NCBI RefSeq assembly: GCF_027887165.1
Contig: NC_077227.1
Coordinates: 88,978,235 to 89,042,234, forward strand
Source: Monodelphis domestica
Lineage: Eukaryota > Chordata > Mammalia > Didelphimorphia > Didelphidae
Direction: 5' to 3'
Length of the DNA stretch: 64,000 nt
In this document: one piece after another, positions 36,300 to 48,659 of the stretch
Position numbering within the stretch: the stretch's first letter is position 1
Layout of the letters: the number at the start of each line of letters is the position of its first letter
Notes under the pieces: model-generated
Database searches by the model: none
What the model was told of the DNA's origin: nothing
Seen by the model: the letters and a program-made list of their open reading frames with translations, nothing else
Position numbers and translations under genes: made by a program

Positions 36300-37330
36300 C
36301 TTGTCAATTCCACTCACAAACATTTATTAGGCACCTACTATGTACCAGGCTCTGTGTTAGGTACTCCAGAGACCAAAACAACAATAAAATGGCCCCTACT
36401 CTCAAGGAACATTTACATTCTACTAGGGAGAATTGAGCTGCAAATGTACAAAATTAACTACAAAATAAATGCAAAGCAATTTGTCAGGTGGGTGAAGAGC
36501 ATCAGCAATTGGGTGATCAGAAGAAACCTCATGTAGGAAGCATCTTTTTAGCTAAGCCTTGAAGGAAGCTAGGAATTAGAGGCAGAGGTGAAGAGGGAGA
36601 GAATTCAAAGAATAGGGTTTTGCAAAGGCACAGAAAGAGATGAGAGATGTCATAGTATAGAGGAATGAATATTGAATCTGCCCAGTGGGTTGCTTTAAAT
36701 CCTAGCCCTTCCACTCAACAGTGACAATCAGCAAATCACTTAATCTCTTTGGACTTCAATTTCTTCAACTGTAAAATGGACTGTGGGAGGGGAGGAATTG
36801 CACTAAATGACTTCTAAGGTCTCTCTAAATCTGTGTACTTAAAAACATGTATGGGAAACACCAAATATTCCAGTTTTGATGAAGGCAAGCAATGTGAAAT
36901 CAGTCTGGATAGAGAGGGTGAAGCCAGAATGTGAGTGACTCTGAATGTCAGATAGAAGGATTTGTACTTTATTTTAGAGGCAATCGGGAACCAATGAAGT
37001 TTCTCCAGCAAGGAAATGGCATGGTCAAACAAATGAGTTTTAGAAATATCAATTTGGCAGCTTAAAGAATGATTTGGACAGGGGAGAGACTAGAGGCAGG
37101 GAGACAAATTGGAAGTTGTTGCAATGGACTGGGTGAAAGGAGGCAAGGTTTTGAATTAGAGTGGTGACAGATTGAGGAAAAAGGGGGGATGGAGGAAAGA
37201 GACATTTTGGAGGTAAAACAAGTTTTGATGAACCTGGTCAAATGGTTTGATATGAGGATGAGAAATAGAGAAGAGTAGAGGATGATGGTGTCTTGGACAG
37301 AAATAGGGAAATCAATACCCAAACCAATAA
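36300..37330 (+). repeat. Old LINE (L2/L3-like), split by MIR
   Basis: 36300-36640 starts 'catttattaggcacctacta'. 36840-37330 continues with 'aaggaaatggcatggtcaaa'-type sequence. A plus-strand MIR lies at about 36645-36840 (ccttccactcaacagtgaca, tcttcaactgtaaaatgg). Confidence 0.65.
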
Positions 37331-37361
37331 TTTATTGCTGAATTGTTTTTAAATAGTATAG

Positions 37362-37560
37362 TAGTGCCCCAATATTTGCAGGGGGTACATTCCAAGGCCT
37401 ACTGTGGATGATGGAAATTGCAGCTATAAATGAACACTTGCTGACCCCATATATAGCACGATTTTCTTGTTCAGACATACATATAATAAAATTTAATTGG
37501 AAAATTGAACATACAATAAGAATTTGAATCCTTGTGGACCAAAAAAATCAGTTTCATATT
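37362..37560 (+). repeat. Tigger-like (TcMar) DNA transposon fragment
   Basis: 'gtagtgccccaatatttgca' followed by 'gggtacattccaaggcctac' matches the remembered start of a Tigger-type element. Diverged, no ORF. Confidence 0.55.
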
Positions 37561-38040
37561 TAGATTCCCATGACCAAGTACAGGGGTTTGGTCACACAAT
37601 AGACACTAAATAAATGATCATTTAAGTGAACCAAAACGGGCTTTTGTCAAGGGCAACATGCTTTCTTCTATTACCTTACCTTACTGTTCTCTACGGGCTG
37701 TTGGGGTTCAAAAGGTTGCTTCTACCCTCCTATTCCAGGAGAATCTCATGATTTTTTTCCTAGAGATCTGTTTCCCTGACCCCCAATCCTCTTCATATTA
37801 AATCCTGCCACCGTTGTTGATCCCTTTTTCAGTTTGATAACTAAAATTTGAAGTTTTATTTTCCTACAAATTTGCATTTTTTACAATTGCATTTTTTGGC
37901 TCTTCCCTTTTATCCCTAACCCTAATTCAACTCCCCCCCTCCATTCCACTGTTTTTTGGTGTGTTTTTTTTTTTGCCTTAGTTTAATAAATTCTATAGTT
38001 TTGCTTAATTTCTCTGGTCTTCAATTTTCTATCCTACAAA
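37561..38040. other. Unassigned sequence
   Basis: T-rich tract at 37965-37975. No gene or repeat recognised. Confidence 0.4.
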
Positions 38041-38044
38041 GTGA

Positions 38045-39260
38045 AGAGACAGATGATGAAATAGGAAAAAATTCTGGATTTGGCCTTACAGGGACCTAAG
38101 TTCGACTATTGCTTCATCCACTTTTGTAGCCCTTCACTTCTCCCTCAGCATCTCTAAGTATACTCTGTGAAATGAAGATATTTATTTAAGTTACTCCCAA
38201 GATTAAATCCTCTCTCATTCTGATTATTTCTCTATTGTTAACCTGAAATCCAGGATTTTTCATTTGAGGAAGTGCCCCAAATTCTCTATTACTTAAAATA
38301 CTCATTGAGGAGGAATGAGGAAAGTGTGAAACAGCAGGATAGTTAATGTTTAAATAGTCAAAAGTCTTTCATGTAGTCTTTTCCCCATTCACCGCTTTAA
38401 AGCTGTCTTCCCAATGTGCTGGCTCCCTTTCTGCCCAAAGAAACAGTTACATTCATCCATTCCTTGGACTCTATTTACCACCAACTTCAAAGAGCTGGAC
38501 TGACAAGCAGCCATGGTTGGTCCTCTTTTGTCCTGCTCTTTCAAGCACACACCTGTTTCTAACAAATCTACCTCGTGTCTCATTTAAGTGTTAAAAGGAT
38601 CTGATTAATGAAAGGGCTTTAAAACTGTGCCATTGAAGACATCATTATGTCATTACAGGGTAGTGTGCTTGTGCTGTGGATTGACTGCGTGAGGGTCCTA
38701 ATTGGCTATTGAGAAGGCAGAATATTGTAGATCAATTGTCTTGCAGTTTGGTGTTTTGGATGATGTATATGTGGCCCGAGTTATAATTTAATTCTATTCA
38801 ACAAAATATTAAAGTGCCTACTCTGGGCAGCATGTTAGGTGTGTATGTGGGGGGGGGGGGATTCCAGGGATATATAAGATTAGCCCCTGCCCTTGAGTAA
38901 CCTACTTTCTGGCAGACCATGTGACATATGTCCATCTTTCCATGATACCAAACTAAAATCTAAGTCTACTTTCTCAGATTGAAACTAGATGTTTTCACAA
39001 TAGCCACATTTCCTAAATGATATCTGTTAGACACTATACTCCTGCCATATATGCCAGTCTCTTAATCTCTTATGGAATATCATTATACAGGGAGAAGAAT
39101 GTTGAATTTGAAGTCAAATTCAATTTAACCATTCACCACTCTTTAGACTTTCCCTAAGATATTTAACTTCTCTGGCCCTAAGCTTTCACATCTAGAGAAT
39201 GAGATGCTTGAATGATGTCACTTTTAAGGTCCCTTCCAGCTCTTAATCTAGGAGCTTATA
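38045..39260 (+). repeat. Scattered MIR and L2/L3 remnants
   Basis: A MIR-like copy at 38045-38195, an L2/L3-like piece at 38785-38915 and a clearer MIR at 39070-39255 (ccttccagctcttaatctag). The sequence between them (38200-38780) is unassigned. Confidence 0.5.
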
Positions 39261-39439
39261 TTTATTTATAACTTTTTAGTTTAAAAGCACTTCCATTCTG
39301 AAGTCAATGAGATAGAAGAGAGTTGAATAGGGGAGGTATTTTATGCCTATTTTAGGAAACTGAGGTGAAAAAGTTAGATATCTTTCTCAATGCCATATAA
39401 CTTCCAAAAATCTTTTTTGAAGATATGAAAAATATTTTT

Positions 39440-40425
39440 TTATCTTTAAAAGAATCTTTTTATTTTTTAGTTACATGTAAGAATAATTTTTAACATTCAT
39501 TTTTTCATCATTTTCCTGTTCCAAGTTCCTTTCCTTTCTCTTTTCCTCCTCTTTCCCCTCTTTGAGAAAGCAAACAACTTAATATAGATCATATATGGGA
39601 AGTCATGCAAAACATTTCCACATTAGCCATGTTGCAGAAGAAAACATAGAACAAAAAGAAAAAAGAAAAGGAAAGTAAAACATTTCCATTCAGATTTTAT
39701 CAGTTCTTTCTTTAGAAGTGGATAGAATTTTTCATTCTAAGTCTTTCAGAGTTACCTTGTATCATTGTATTGTTAAGAGTAGCCAAGTCATTTACAAGTG
39801 ATTATCATACAATATTGCTGTTACTATTTACAGTGATCTAATGACTGTTCACTTTGTGTCTGCTCATTTAAGTCTTCCCAGGTTTTTCTGAGAGCATCCT
39901 GCTAGTCAGTTCTTATGATACCAGTATTCCATCACAATTATATGACACAACTTGTTCAAATATTCTCCAACTAATGAGCATCCCTTCCATTTCCAATTCT
40001 TTGCCATCACAAAAAGAGATGCTATAAATGTTTTTGTACATATAGGTCCTTTTTCTTTTCCTTTGATCTCTTTGGTGGTATTGCTAGATCAAAGGATAAA
40101 GCAAAGTTTTATAAAGTTATAAATTTGGGCAATGTTCCAAATTACTCTTTAAAGTGGTTGGATAAGTTCACAACTCCACCAAGAAGGTATTAGAGTTCAA
40201 TTTATTCAACATTTGTCATTTTCCTATTTCTGTCATATTTGCCAATCTGATATGTGTGATGTAGTACCTCAGAGTTCTTTTAGTTTATATTTCTCTAATC
40301 CATAGTGATTTGGAACATTTTTTCATATCACTATTAATGACTTTATTTTCTTCTTTTGAAAATTACCTGTTCATATCCTTTGGCCATTACCAATTGAGTA
40401 ATATTTTTATTCTTAACAGACATCA
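39440..40425 (-). mobile_element. Old L1 3' fragment
   Basis: Antisense L1 3' UTR and ORF2 C-terminal region: 'caattctttgccatcacaaa', 'agttcacaactccaccaaga', 'tttgccaatctgatatgtgt'. Strongly diverged, same orientation as elements 1-3. Confidence 0.8.
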
Positions 40426-40434
40426 AATAAAATG

Positions 40435-40710
40435 GTAGGTACATAACAAAGTAGGTGGTATAGGAGATTGAGTACTTGACTTAGAATCAGAAAGTCCTGA
40501 GTTTAAATCCTACCTTATATGCTTATTATCTGTGTTACCCTGGGCAATTCATTTCTACTCTCTGGGGCTCAGTTTCTTTATTTTTAAAATGGGATAATAA
40601 TTCTACATACCTCCCATGGTAATTGCAAAGATGAAATGAGGATATACTCATTAAAATGCTCCACAAACATTAAATTACAAAGTAGTAGCTATGATTATTG
40701 TAAAAAATAG
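40435..40710 (+). repeat. CORE-SINE (MIR/MAR type)
   Basis: 'aatcagaaagtcctgagttt', 'taccctgggcaattcattt' and 'ggataataattctacatacc' in order. Confidence 0.75.
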
Positions 40711-41850
40711 AAAAAGGGCATTCTATATCAAACTGCATATCCCTGTTTTGTACAGATTGCATTTGAAGTATATAATCTAGCTCACATCCTTCACTGTTGT
40801 ACTGCTTGTTTATGCTTCTTTCCATTTTCTGCATTTTAAGAGATATCTAAATGACTTGTTTCTTAACATTCTTTTTTTGCTACACTATCCCTATCACCCA
40901 TTACACTCCTATCATTTCTCCCCAATACTCACTGGAAAAAGGAAAAGAAAAACAAAGCCCTTGTAACAAATAGTCATATTCAAGCAAAAACAAATTCCAG
41001 GTTGGCTGTGCCTGTAAATATATGTCATCTTCCGCCCATCATCTCTCTGTTAAGCATGCTACTTCCCCAATAGGCCTTGGGAATTGTGACCAAGGTCACA
41101 TCATTATTACAACCAATAGAGCCAGAATTTCACCCACTTCTTTTCATTCTAAGTCTACTGTTCTTTCCACTGTTCCACAGTGCCATGCAGTCCTTATTTA
41201 TTGTGTTCAATAATAATAACCAGTTATTATTACCACTGTTATCCTATTCTCATCTTTTTGATGGAGTTCAGATAGGTCAAAATCCTCTATTTTTGTTGTA
41301 TTTGAATTTTCTGCAGACTATTGTTCAGATGTATAAAAGGATTGCTTTTTTATAATTGACTAAGAGTATTGGGATATAATCTCATTCTCTGCAAATTCAC
41401 TGAAATCAACTTTGGGATAACTCCTGTAGCAGATTGGATGTCAGAGAGCACATACTCACATAGTTTCATTTTCCTCTCACTCCAAATTAAAAAAAAAAAA
41501 CAACTTTTCATCCTATATGGTTTAGAGATTATGAATACTTGGCAAAGAAATATCTATTTAAGGTATTATTCTAAATTTTTATGGGGCAATGATATTAAGC
41601 ATAAGCAATTATAGGCAATGATTCTCTGAAAGAATTAAGAGATGAGATTGCTGAACTATTGTTAGTGATATTTTGAATGATCAGAGGAAAATGGGAGAGG
41701 TACTATAAAGTTTTAAAATGACCAATAATGTCTCAATTTAAAAAAAAAAACTGGAAGATAAAAGAATTTTCAAACAATTAGCCATGAACTTGCTTCCAAT
41801 TCTCCGTAAAATTCTAGATCATATTATTAAACAGATTGTTGTCAAACATC
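40711..41850. other. Mostly unassigned; antisense MIR at 41080-41185
   Basis: Only the MIR-like stretch (accaaggtcacatcattatt, ctactgttctttccactg) is recognised. No gene seen. Confidence 0.4.
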
Positions 41851-41851
41851 T

Positions 41852-42039
41852 CTTTTTCAACCCTTACCTTCTCTCTTACAATTGATACTAAGTATGGGCT
41901 CCAAGAGAGAAGAGTGATAAGAGCTAGGCACTGAGGGTTAAGTGACTTTCCAAGGATAACATAGGAAAAATCTGAGGCCAGATTTGAACCCAGGACTCTA
42001 GGCCTGGCTCTCTCTCCACTAAGCTACCTAGCTGCCCCT
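41852..42039 (-). mobile_element. tRNA-derived SINE (WSINE1/SINE1 type)
   Basis: Antisense copy with 'cccttaccttctctcttaca', 'gatttgaacccaggact' and head 'aggcctggctctctctccac'. Confidence 0.85.
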
Positions 42040-43950
42040 TGGTTGATGAACATTTTGAAAGGGAAGCAGTGATTACCAAAAATAGCTTCATTAAAAATAG
42101 CTCAGACCAGACTGACCTCACTTCCATTTTTGACAGAATTACCAAATCACTAAGTAAGAAGAATACTGTGGATATAGTTGACTTGGATTCTAGTAAAACA
42201 TTTGTTAAGACATCTTATGCTCTTCTTTTAGAGAATATGTTGCAACGTGGACTAGATGACATCACAATTAGGTAGATTGAGAACTGGTTAGCTAGCTTGA
42301 TTCAAAGAGAAGTTGTTAGTGGTTTATTATCAACATAGTGTGGAAAGGAAATTAGACTGACAGTTTGTGGGGGAAGGGACCAACTGGGAGTGGCAGTGGG
42401 GCACTTCCTTCCTGCCGGGAGTGGCAGTGGGGTCTTGTGACTAGCACTTCCTGCCTGCCCTGTGGGACTTGCTTCCAGGTGTTGGAGGAGGAAGGAGCTT
42501 GTTAGCCCAGTCTGGTGTGGTGTGCCTCTTTCTTGGTTCAGCCCGAAGATTCAAGTCCAATCTCTTCTGAAGGTTAGACCTGTTCTTGTTTGCTTTCTCT
42601 CTACTGCTAAGATTCTAAAAAAGACAAAACTGAACTGATATAGAGTAGACGGGAGTGGGAGAACCCTCCGCCAGCCTCTGGGGTCTGGCCTCAGGTCTGA
42701 AGCTGAAAAAAACTCCAATCCCAACTAGTTATTAAACTTTATATTATTTGAATACACAGTCAGATAAGTGGACTATCATTTCTGGTCATAGAGGGAGTTG
42801 AACTTCAGTTTCAGTCATTCAAAGACAAACAGACCTCATTGGACCCCTGCTGTTTCCTCTCAGCAGGGGGCATCTCCCTCCCTTGCCTCACCAAGCTATA
42901 TACCCTCTCTTCCCTTAACTCCTCATTACCCCATACAAACCTCCCATTATCCCCCATTTTTTTCAATCCCATTTCCTTTCCCAACAAATATTACAATAGT
43001 AGGGAAAACTCTCTGGTTGGCTCTGGGCTGTTTCACTCTTTTATCATATTTTTTTCCTACACATCAGATTTGCAGAAGACTCAGCTAAGAGGAGTTAACC
43101 CACTGGATGATCGAGTATGGAACCCAGAAGGATCTTGAGGTGCTGAAAAACTGGAATGAATCTAATAAAATAAAATTCAGTAGGGATACATGCAAACAAT
43201 GTCTTAAACTTGGGTAAAATAATCAATTTCACAAGTAGATAATGGAGGAGGTATGGTTAGATATGATTTATTCTGAAAAAGATGAGAGACCCCCCCTTTT
43301 TTAAGAACAGAGAAATTCCATGGATTAAAATGAGCTCAATTTAAGTCATCAGTATAAAGTGGAAGCTATTTGATTTGGGACTGCCTTGAAAGGCATAGTT
43401 TCCAGGACTAGGAAGGTGACAGTCCCATCATGTTCTGCTCTCATCAGAACTCATCTGAAATATTATGTTCCATTCTGGATGCTTCAGTTTATGAAGGATA
43501 TTAATAATCTAGAGAGTGTCCAGAGAAGAGCAACCAAGATAGGGAAAGGCCTTCAGTTTGCTTCATATCAGGACTGGTCACAGAAATTGAAAATATTTTT
43601 CTGGAAAAGAGAAGGAATAACAGGGAATAACAGCTGTCTTCAAGTATTTGATGGGTGGTTATGTGGAAGGTAGATTATTTGATTGGGGGGGAACCAAAAG
43701 GCCACAACCAGAAGCAATGGGTAGAAATTTCAAAGAAGAAAATTTGGACTATGTCAGGAAGAACTTCTTAACATTTAGAGATGTCCAGAAGTGGAATAGG
43801 TTGTATTTAGGGAAGCTGGGTTCCCCTTCCTTCAAACAGGAGCTGGAAGAAAACATATCAGGAAGATTCATTTTGGAAATGAATTGAATTATTTGGATTT
43901 TAAGATCTCTTTCAAGTTTTAAATTCTGTGATTCTGTTATTTTGAAGTAT
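42040..43950 (+). repeat. CR1/L3 LINE 3' region, interrupted
   Basis: Plus-strand CR1/L3-type RT remnants: the 42040-42355 frame contains NTVDIVDLDSSKTFVK and DDITIR (before a stop). 43060-43950 ends with the diagnostic CR1/L3 3' end (gtccagaagtggaatagg, ttctgtgattctgt). About 42366-43059 is foreign. Confidence 0.7.
42366..43059 (+). repeat. Candidate solo LTR in CR1/L3
   Basis: Starts TGTGGGGGAAGGG and ends TTTTTTCCTACA, i.e. TG...CA, with an ATTAAA signal (agttattaaactttatatt) near 42730. The flanks do not show matching 4-6 bp duplications, and some CR1/L3 sequence appears missing at the junction, so this could be a rearranged segment. Confidence 0.45.
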
Positions 43951-44570
43951 AATTCTAGTCCTGTGACTAGATCTTTCTTAGTAAGTGGTAAATGCCAATT
44001 TTTGGCATTTTTTGCAATCTATAGTGACATGTTGGATGGTTTCTACCAATAATCTTAATTGATCAAAAAGCCCTGGTTCCTTAAGGCTATCTTCTATATG
44101 ATTTCTGGAGGGCAATCACGTGATCCTGAAATTATAAATCTCTCTCCCTCTTTATTTGTATTTATTACTTTTCTGTGACTTTCACTAACTAGCCTTTAAT
44201 ATCTTTTTAGTCAGAGATGTCCATTCGATTACATCTAGGACACCATCTTGCATATGATAAATTTTTGTTGGTTGATGATTTGAATTCTTACATGGAATAT
44301 ATGCAATAGAATTGGATTTAGGATTCAATTCACTTCAACTAGCATCTTATTAATTACCTATTCTATGCTGGACATTAGGTATTAGGGATACAAAGAAAGG
44401 AAAAGTTTCACAGAGTTCATTTTTTATAGGGAACAAACATGTATACAGATAAAAACATAGTTATTTCTTAGAGAGAGAGTAGAGAAGGAGGAGGAATTAA
44501 TCAGAAAAGGAGGTAAGAAGTAACCCTTGAACTGAGGCTTAAAAGGACTTGACTTGTTCTTCTTGGGCCT
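43951..44570. other. Unassigned sequence
   Basis: Nothing recognised beyond a short L2/MIR-like phrase near 44350-44400. Confidence 0.4.
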
Positions 44571-44574
44571 GAAG

Positions 44575-45040
44575 GACTGACCTCCAGTTTGCTTTGGGTG
44601 ATAGTGGGTTCTCACCCCATGGAGGTTTTCAAGTTGACCATTCACCAGCCATGTTGCAGAGGAAATTCTAGGTCCTATGGAGTTTGGACTAGATGGCCAG
44701 TGATGCCCTAGTGAAGGCCAGTGAAGGCCCTGAGATTATGTAATTTTTACAAATAGGATAATGTGAAAAAATGTTTTGTAAGCCCTAAAGCTGTCAACAA
44801 ACATTATTATTCTCCCTTCAATAGACAGTTTCCTTCTTAAGTTTAGAACAGAATTTGATTTATATAGAATACATCAGGAGAACACCAATCATGAGAAGAT
44901 GTAAAAAGAGAGATTTAAGCTTAATAAAAGGAAAAATTCCCAAATAAAGTTATATCAAAGTGAAATGGACTGCTTCAAAAGGGAGTAGGTTTCCCTAATT
45001 AGAGATGTTTAAGCCTGGATGACCAAGACACTGAGATCGA
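44575..45040 (+). repeat. CR1/L3 3' end remnants
   Basis: 'tttggactagatggccagtg' and 'ccctgagattatgtaatttt' are typical CR1/L3 3' end phrases. A second partial lies near 44955-45040. Confidence 0.6.
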
Positions 45041-45940
45041 AAGGATTCTTATTCAGTTGTTCATTAAATGGACTCAGGTTCCTCCCTCCTTCAAGAAGCC
45101 ATGATTATTCCTGAAGCTCTTGTGTTAGCTTTTCAAACCTATCACATATGTAATAAAAAACCTCAACCCATCTAATGCTAAACTTAAGGGATGCAACTAA
45201 TGCTGAAATTATGGCTATTTTATCATGTACCTGATTTGATTAGCAGAATAACTGAACCAATATAATACCAAACCACATTATAACTGGTATATAATGGTAT
45301 ATATTCTACCATATTGTTATCGGCTTGTCTCTATATATGCAACACATATATGCTTACAAATCTGTGCTTATACTTGTATAGCATAGCCATGAAATTACAG
45401 CAGAGTCCCCTGATCTTAAAGAGTAATTAATTAATCAAGTAAGGCAGGAAATGCCGATGAGCTCCTGATTTACTTAGAGGTCCTGATTTGGGGAATTCTT
45501 CTCCTTTTTAAAGTATTTACTAAAGTTTTCATCTTTCCCAGTTCCATTTCATGGTTAGTATAAGACCAGCCTGAAAGATAATATATTGTGACTGTTATAT
45601 TATTTATTTCCAAGCCCAGTTATTGATTATTGCATGCTGAAAATGACAAACGGCATTGGAGAAAGGCCTGGTCAGCGAGTTCTATTAAAGAAATGATAGG
45701 ATTGCTCATGGATTGTTAAAAGGTTCAGTTTAGGTACTTTATAGGTTTATAGCCATCACTTTTTAATGACCAAATGATGAAAAATATGAGTCATGGGAAC
45801 AATTTCTTTCTGTTGGAGTTTTATGTTTAAGCAGTTAGCAAAATAAGATACTCCTTTTTGGGGGGTTGGGTACTGAGATTTTATTTCCCCACACTTTATA
45901 ATTTGTAATAATTAATGGCACTGTTATTTCACAAAGCAGG
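45041..45940. other. Unassigned sequence
   Basis: Nothing recognised. Confidence 0.4.
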
Positions 45941-45944
45941 AAGA

Positions 45945-46140
45945 AGTATAAAAAGAGCAATGACTCCAGAGAGGATGTGAGAGGACCTAGATTCTAATTT
46001 TCCCATTTACTTGTGGCTTTGAGAAAATAATATAACCTTTCTAGGCTTCAGTTTCTTTATCTATAAAATGGTGATAATAATGTTTGCCCTGCTTTCCTCG
46101 TCAAATTGTTGTGAACCCTTTTTTAAATAGTGTGGTTGAT
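45945..46140 (+). repeat. MIR SINE
   Basis: 'gaggacctagattctaattt', 'ctttatctataaaatggtga' and 'tcaaattgttgtgaac'. Confidence 0.65.
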
Positions 46141-46339
46141 GTCCCTGATTTAGAAACTTGGACATTAAGCTAGATGATCCTGCTCAGGTGCTAAAATGAA
46201 TTTAGGGCCCATCATGCAGAAAGGAAGTTGTTATACTTTAAATTAATATATCTACCAGTTATTTTTCATGAAGTTTGTTAATGGAAAAGGTAGATAAGCA
46301 TAAATTGGGTATGATATAAGGAATAAGATTTCTAACAAT

Positions 46340-46525
46340 TATAACTATGAAAAAAGTAGAATGGGTTGCTTTGGAAGGTAGTAATAGGTTCCCCCTTCTT
46401 GGAGCCTTTCAAGCCAATGCCAGTTGACCATTCATCAGCCATGTAGCAGAGGAGATTGTAGGTCAGATAGAGGTTGGACTAGATGGTCAGTGAAGTCCTT
46501 TCTGAGATTATGTGATCCTGAAAAT
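46340..46525 (+). repeat. CR1/L3 3' end
   Basis: 'aatgggttgctttggaaggt', 'ggttggactagatggtcagt', 'gagattatgtgatcctg'. Same family as 44575. Confidence 0.7.
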
Positions 46526-46802
46526 AAGATAATATGTGTAAATTTAAAACCTGAAGTGGTCAACAAATATGAATTATTATCTACCCTGTCCCACTCATCT
46601 AACCAGTTCTCTTCATGAATTTATGAGATGATTTACCCAGAATTTGTCAGGAGAAAATATTGGACAAAGTAGGGCATTTTTGTATTTTCTTAGTCACTTA
46701 AGGAATTATTCTAGTCATGTAGAGCAAACAATAAAATTAGGAAATTTCAAAACTGAGCATAAAATGACCTGTCAGTCTTCATCCAGTCATCTATTAATAA
46801 CT

Positions 46803-46937
46803 AGGAGCTGTGTGGCCTCAGATACTTCCTAGCTGTGTGACCCTGGGCAAGTCACTTAACCCCATTGTCTAGCCTTTATTGCTCTTCTGCCTTGGCACCA
46901 ATACTTAGTATTAATTCCAAGACAGAAGGTAAAGGTT

Positions 46938-46940
<3 letters not shown>
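46803..46940 (+). mobile_element. tRNA-derived SINE (WSINE1/SINE1 type), 5'-truncated
   Basis: Body 'agctgtgtgaccctgggcaa' and tail 'ttaattccaagacagaaggt', running straight into the CA microsatellite. Confidence 0.85.

Positions 46941-46992
<52 letters not shown>
46941..46992. repeat. (CA)26 microsatellite
   Basis: 52 bp of uninterrupted CA immediately after the SINE tail, probably seeded from its A-rich end. Confidence 0.98.
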
Positions 46993-46994
<2 letters not shown>

Positions 46995-47044
46995 TGGAAC
47001 TCCCAGATCATTGACACTAATAACAATGTTTTTATAGTACTTAA

Positions 47045-47590
47045 AAGTATTGCACAGAATTTAGCATTTTATCTACAGATGAGTAAATGGAGAGGGTCAA
47101 AGAAGCTAAATGCCTTGTTGACTGTCCTGCAGCTGTTAAGTATTGGATATTTGAACCCAGGTCTTCTTGAGTTGAGAGCCAGGGCTCTTCTCACAATACC
47201 ATGTTGCCTTACCCATAGATTCAGAGAGCTGGCAGGGAACTTCCAAAGATCCCAATGCTTCATTTTATAAATGAGGAAATTGTGACTCAGGGAGGGTTAG
47301 CAAGTTGTCTAAGGTCATATAGTTAACTAGGTCAAGCATAAACTGGAACTGGAACCTAGATTTTGTGATGCCTCCTCCTTTTCCCACAGCACAACACATT
47401 TTTTGATTAATCCTATGGTCAAGGCATTTGAGTCTTTCCGTTTCCATTCACTTATCTGTAAAATGGGGATAATAATAGCATCTACCTTTCAGGGTTGCTG
47501 TGAGGATGAAATGAGACAATGTTTATAAAATACTTAGCAAAATTTAAAGTTCTCTGTAAGTGCTAGCTATGATTGAAGATCTAAGTTTTA
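47045..47590. repeat. Three MIR-type remnants
   Basis: Two antisense copies (47045-47215, 47216-47400) and a sense 3' part (47430-47590: cttatctgtaaaatggggat, gctgtgaggatgaaatgaga). Confidence 0.65.
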
Positions 47591-47669
47591 CTCCTTTAGT
47601 ACTGACTGATCATTTTAATTTGACAAATATTTATCATGAACCAACCTCTAGAACATTTCTCCCTGCTGT

Positions 47670-47670
<1 letters not shown>

Positions 47671-47719
<49 letters not shown>
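47671..47719. repeat. (CA)n microsatellite
   Basis: About 24 CA units. It creates a spurious His-Thr repeat frame on the plus strand. Confidence 0.98.
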
Positions 47720-47721
<2 letters not shown>

Positions 47722-47729
47722 CACTCTAG

Positions 47730-48545
47730 TTCAGGTTCTCATTATTTCTCAAATAGACCATTGGCCTCACTGCCTCCAAACACTCTTCATTCTCCATCAG
47801 CTGTGAAACTGATATTCCTAAAGGACAGGTCACTTCTATGCTCAAGAAACTTCAATGACTCCCTTTATTTTTTTGCCTCTGCAATAAAATCCACACTTGG
47901 CATTTAAATCTCTTCACAACTTGATTCCAATCTATCTTTCCAGATATATTTTGCATTGCTCTCCCAAGTTCTTTCCAGTCAAACAAGAGTAATTGCTGTT
48001 CACCATTCATAACATTCCATCTCCTTCCTTGTTTTCTTTGTTGTCCTCCTTGACTAGAATGCGCTCCCTTCTCACCTGAAATTTTTGGTATCCATACTTC
48101 CTGTTAAGGTTTAACTGAAGTGTTGCCTCCTGCATAGAGACCTTTCCTGACAGTCTCCCGGCTTCCAAATTAGTGTGGGACTAAGTTACTGCTTTTGTTT
48201 CCTTTTTGGTTCTGTATTCTTATTGCCTATCAGAGTGACTGGCACCTAAAGGACCCTTAATAGATGTCTGTTGAATTGAATTGAATATGTAAATAAAAGT
48301 TCACCTTTAGAAAATACTTTAAGGCTTACAAAACACTGTACTCTCAACAACCTCATGAGGTGGATAGTGTAAATATTTTTATCACCATTTTACAGATAAG
48401 GAACAGAGGTTTGGATCAGTTAAATGGCCTAGCTATGTGACCTTGGGGTAAATCCTTTTAAACTTGTTGGTTCCTCTTTCTTCATCTGTAAAATGGAGGA
48501 ATTGGACTGAGGTTCCTGCTAGGTCCAAATCTACATTCTAGAAAA
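47730..48545 (+). repeat. L2 LINE 3' end, then MIR remnants
   Basis: 47730-48290 matches the L2 3' region (gtttaactgaagtgttgcct, agagacctttcctgacagtc). 48295-48545 holds MIR pieces in both orientations (accattttacagataaggaa; cttcatctgtaaaatggagg). Confidence 0.7.
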
Positions 48546-48659
48546 TTTAGAAATTGAGTGACAGACTTGAATCCAAGTACTCTGATTCCAGGAACAAAAC
48601 TTCTTCCAGCAAAGAAATTAGAGGCAATAAAAGGATAAATAAACCATAGTGTCTGCTAT

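Noticed and set aside
47560-47907. Frame with a His-Thr repeat
   Set aside because: Produced by a CA microsatellite.
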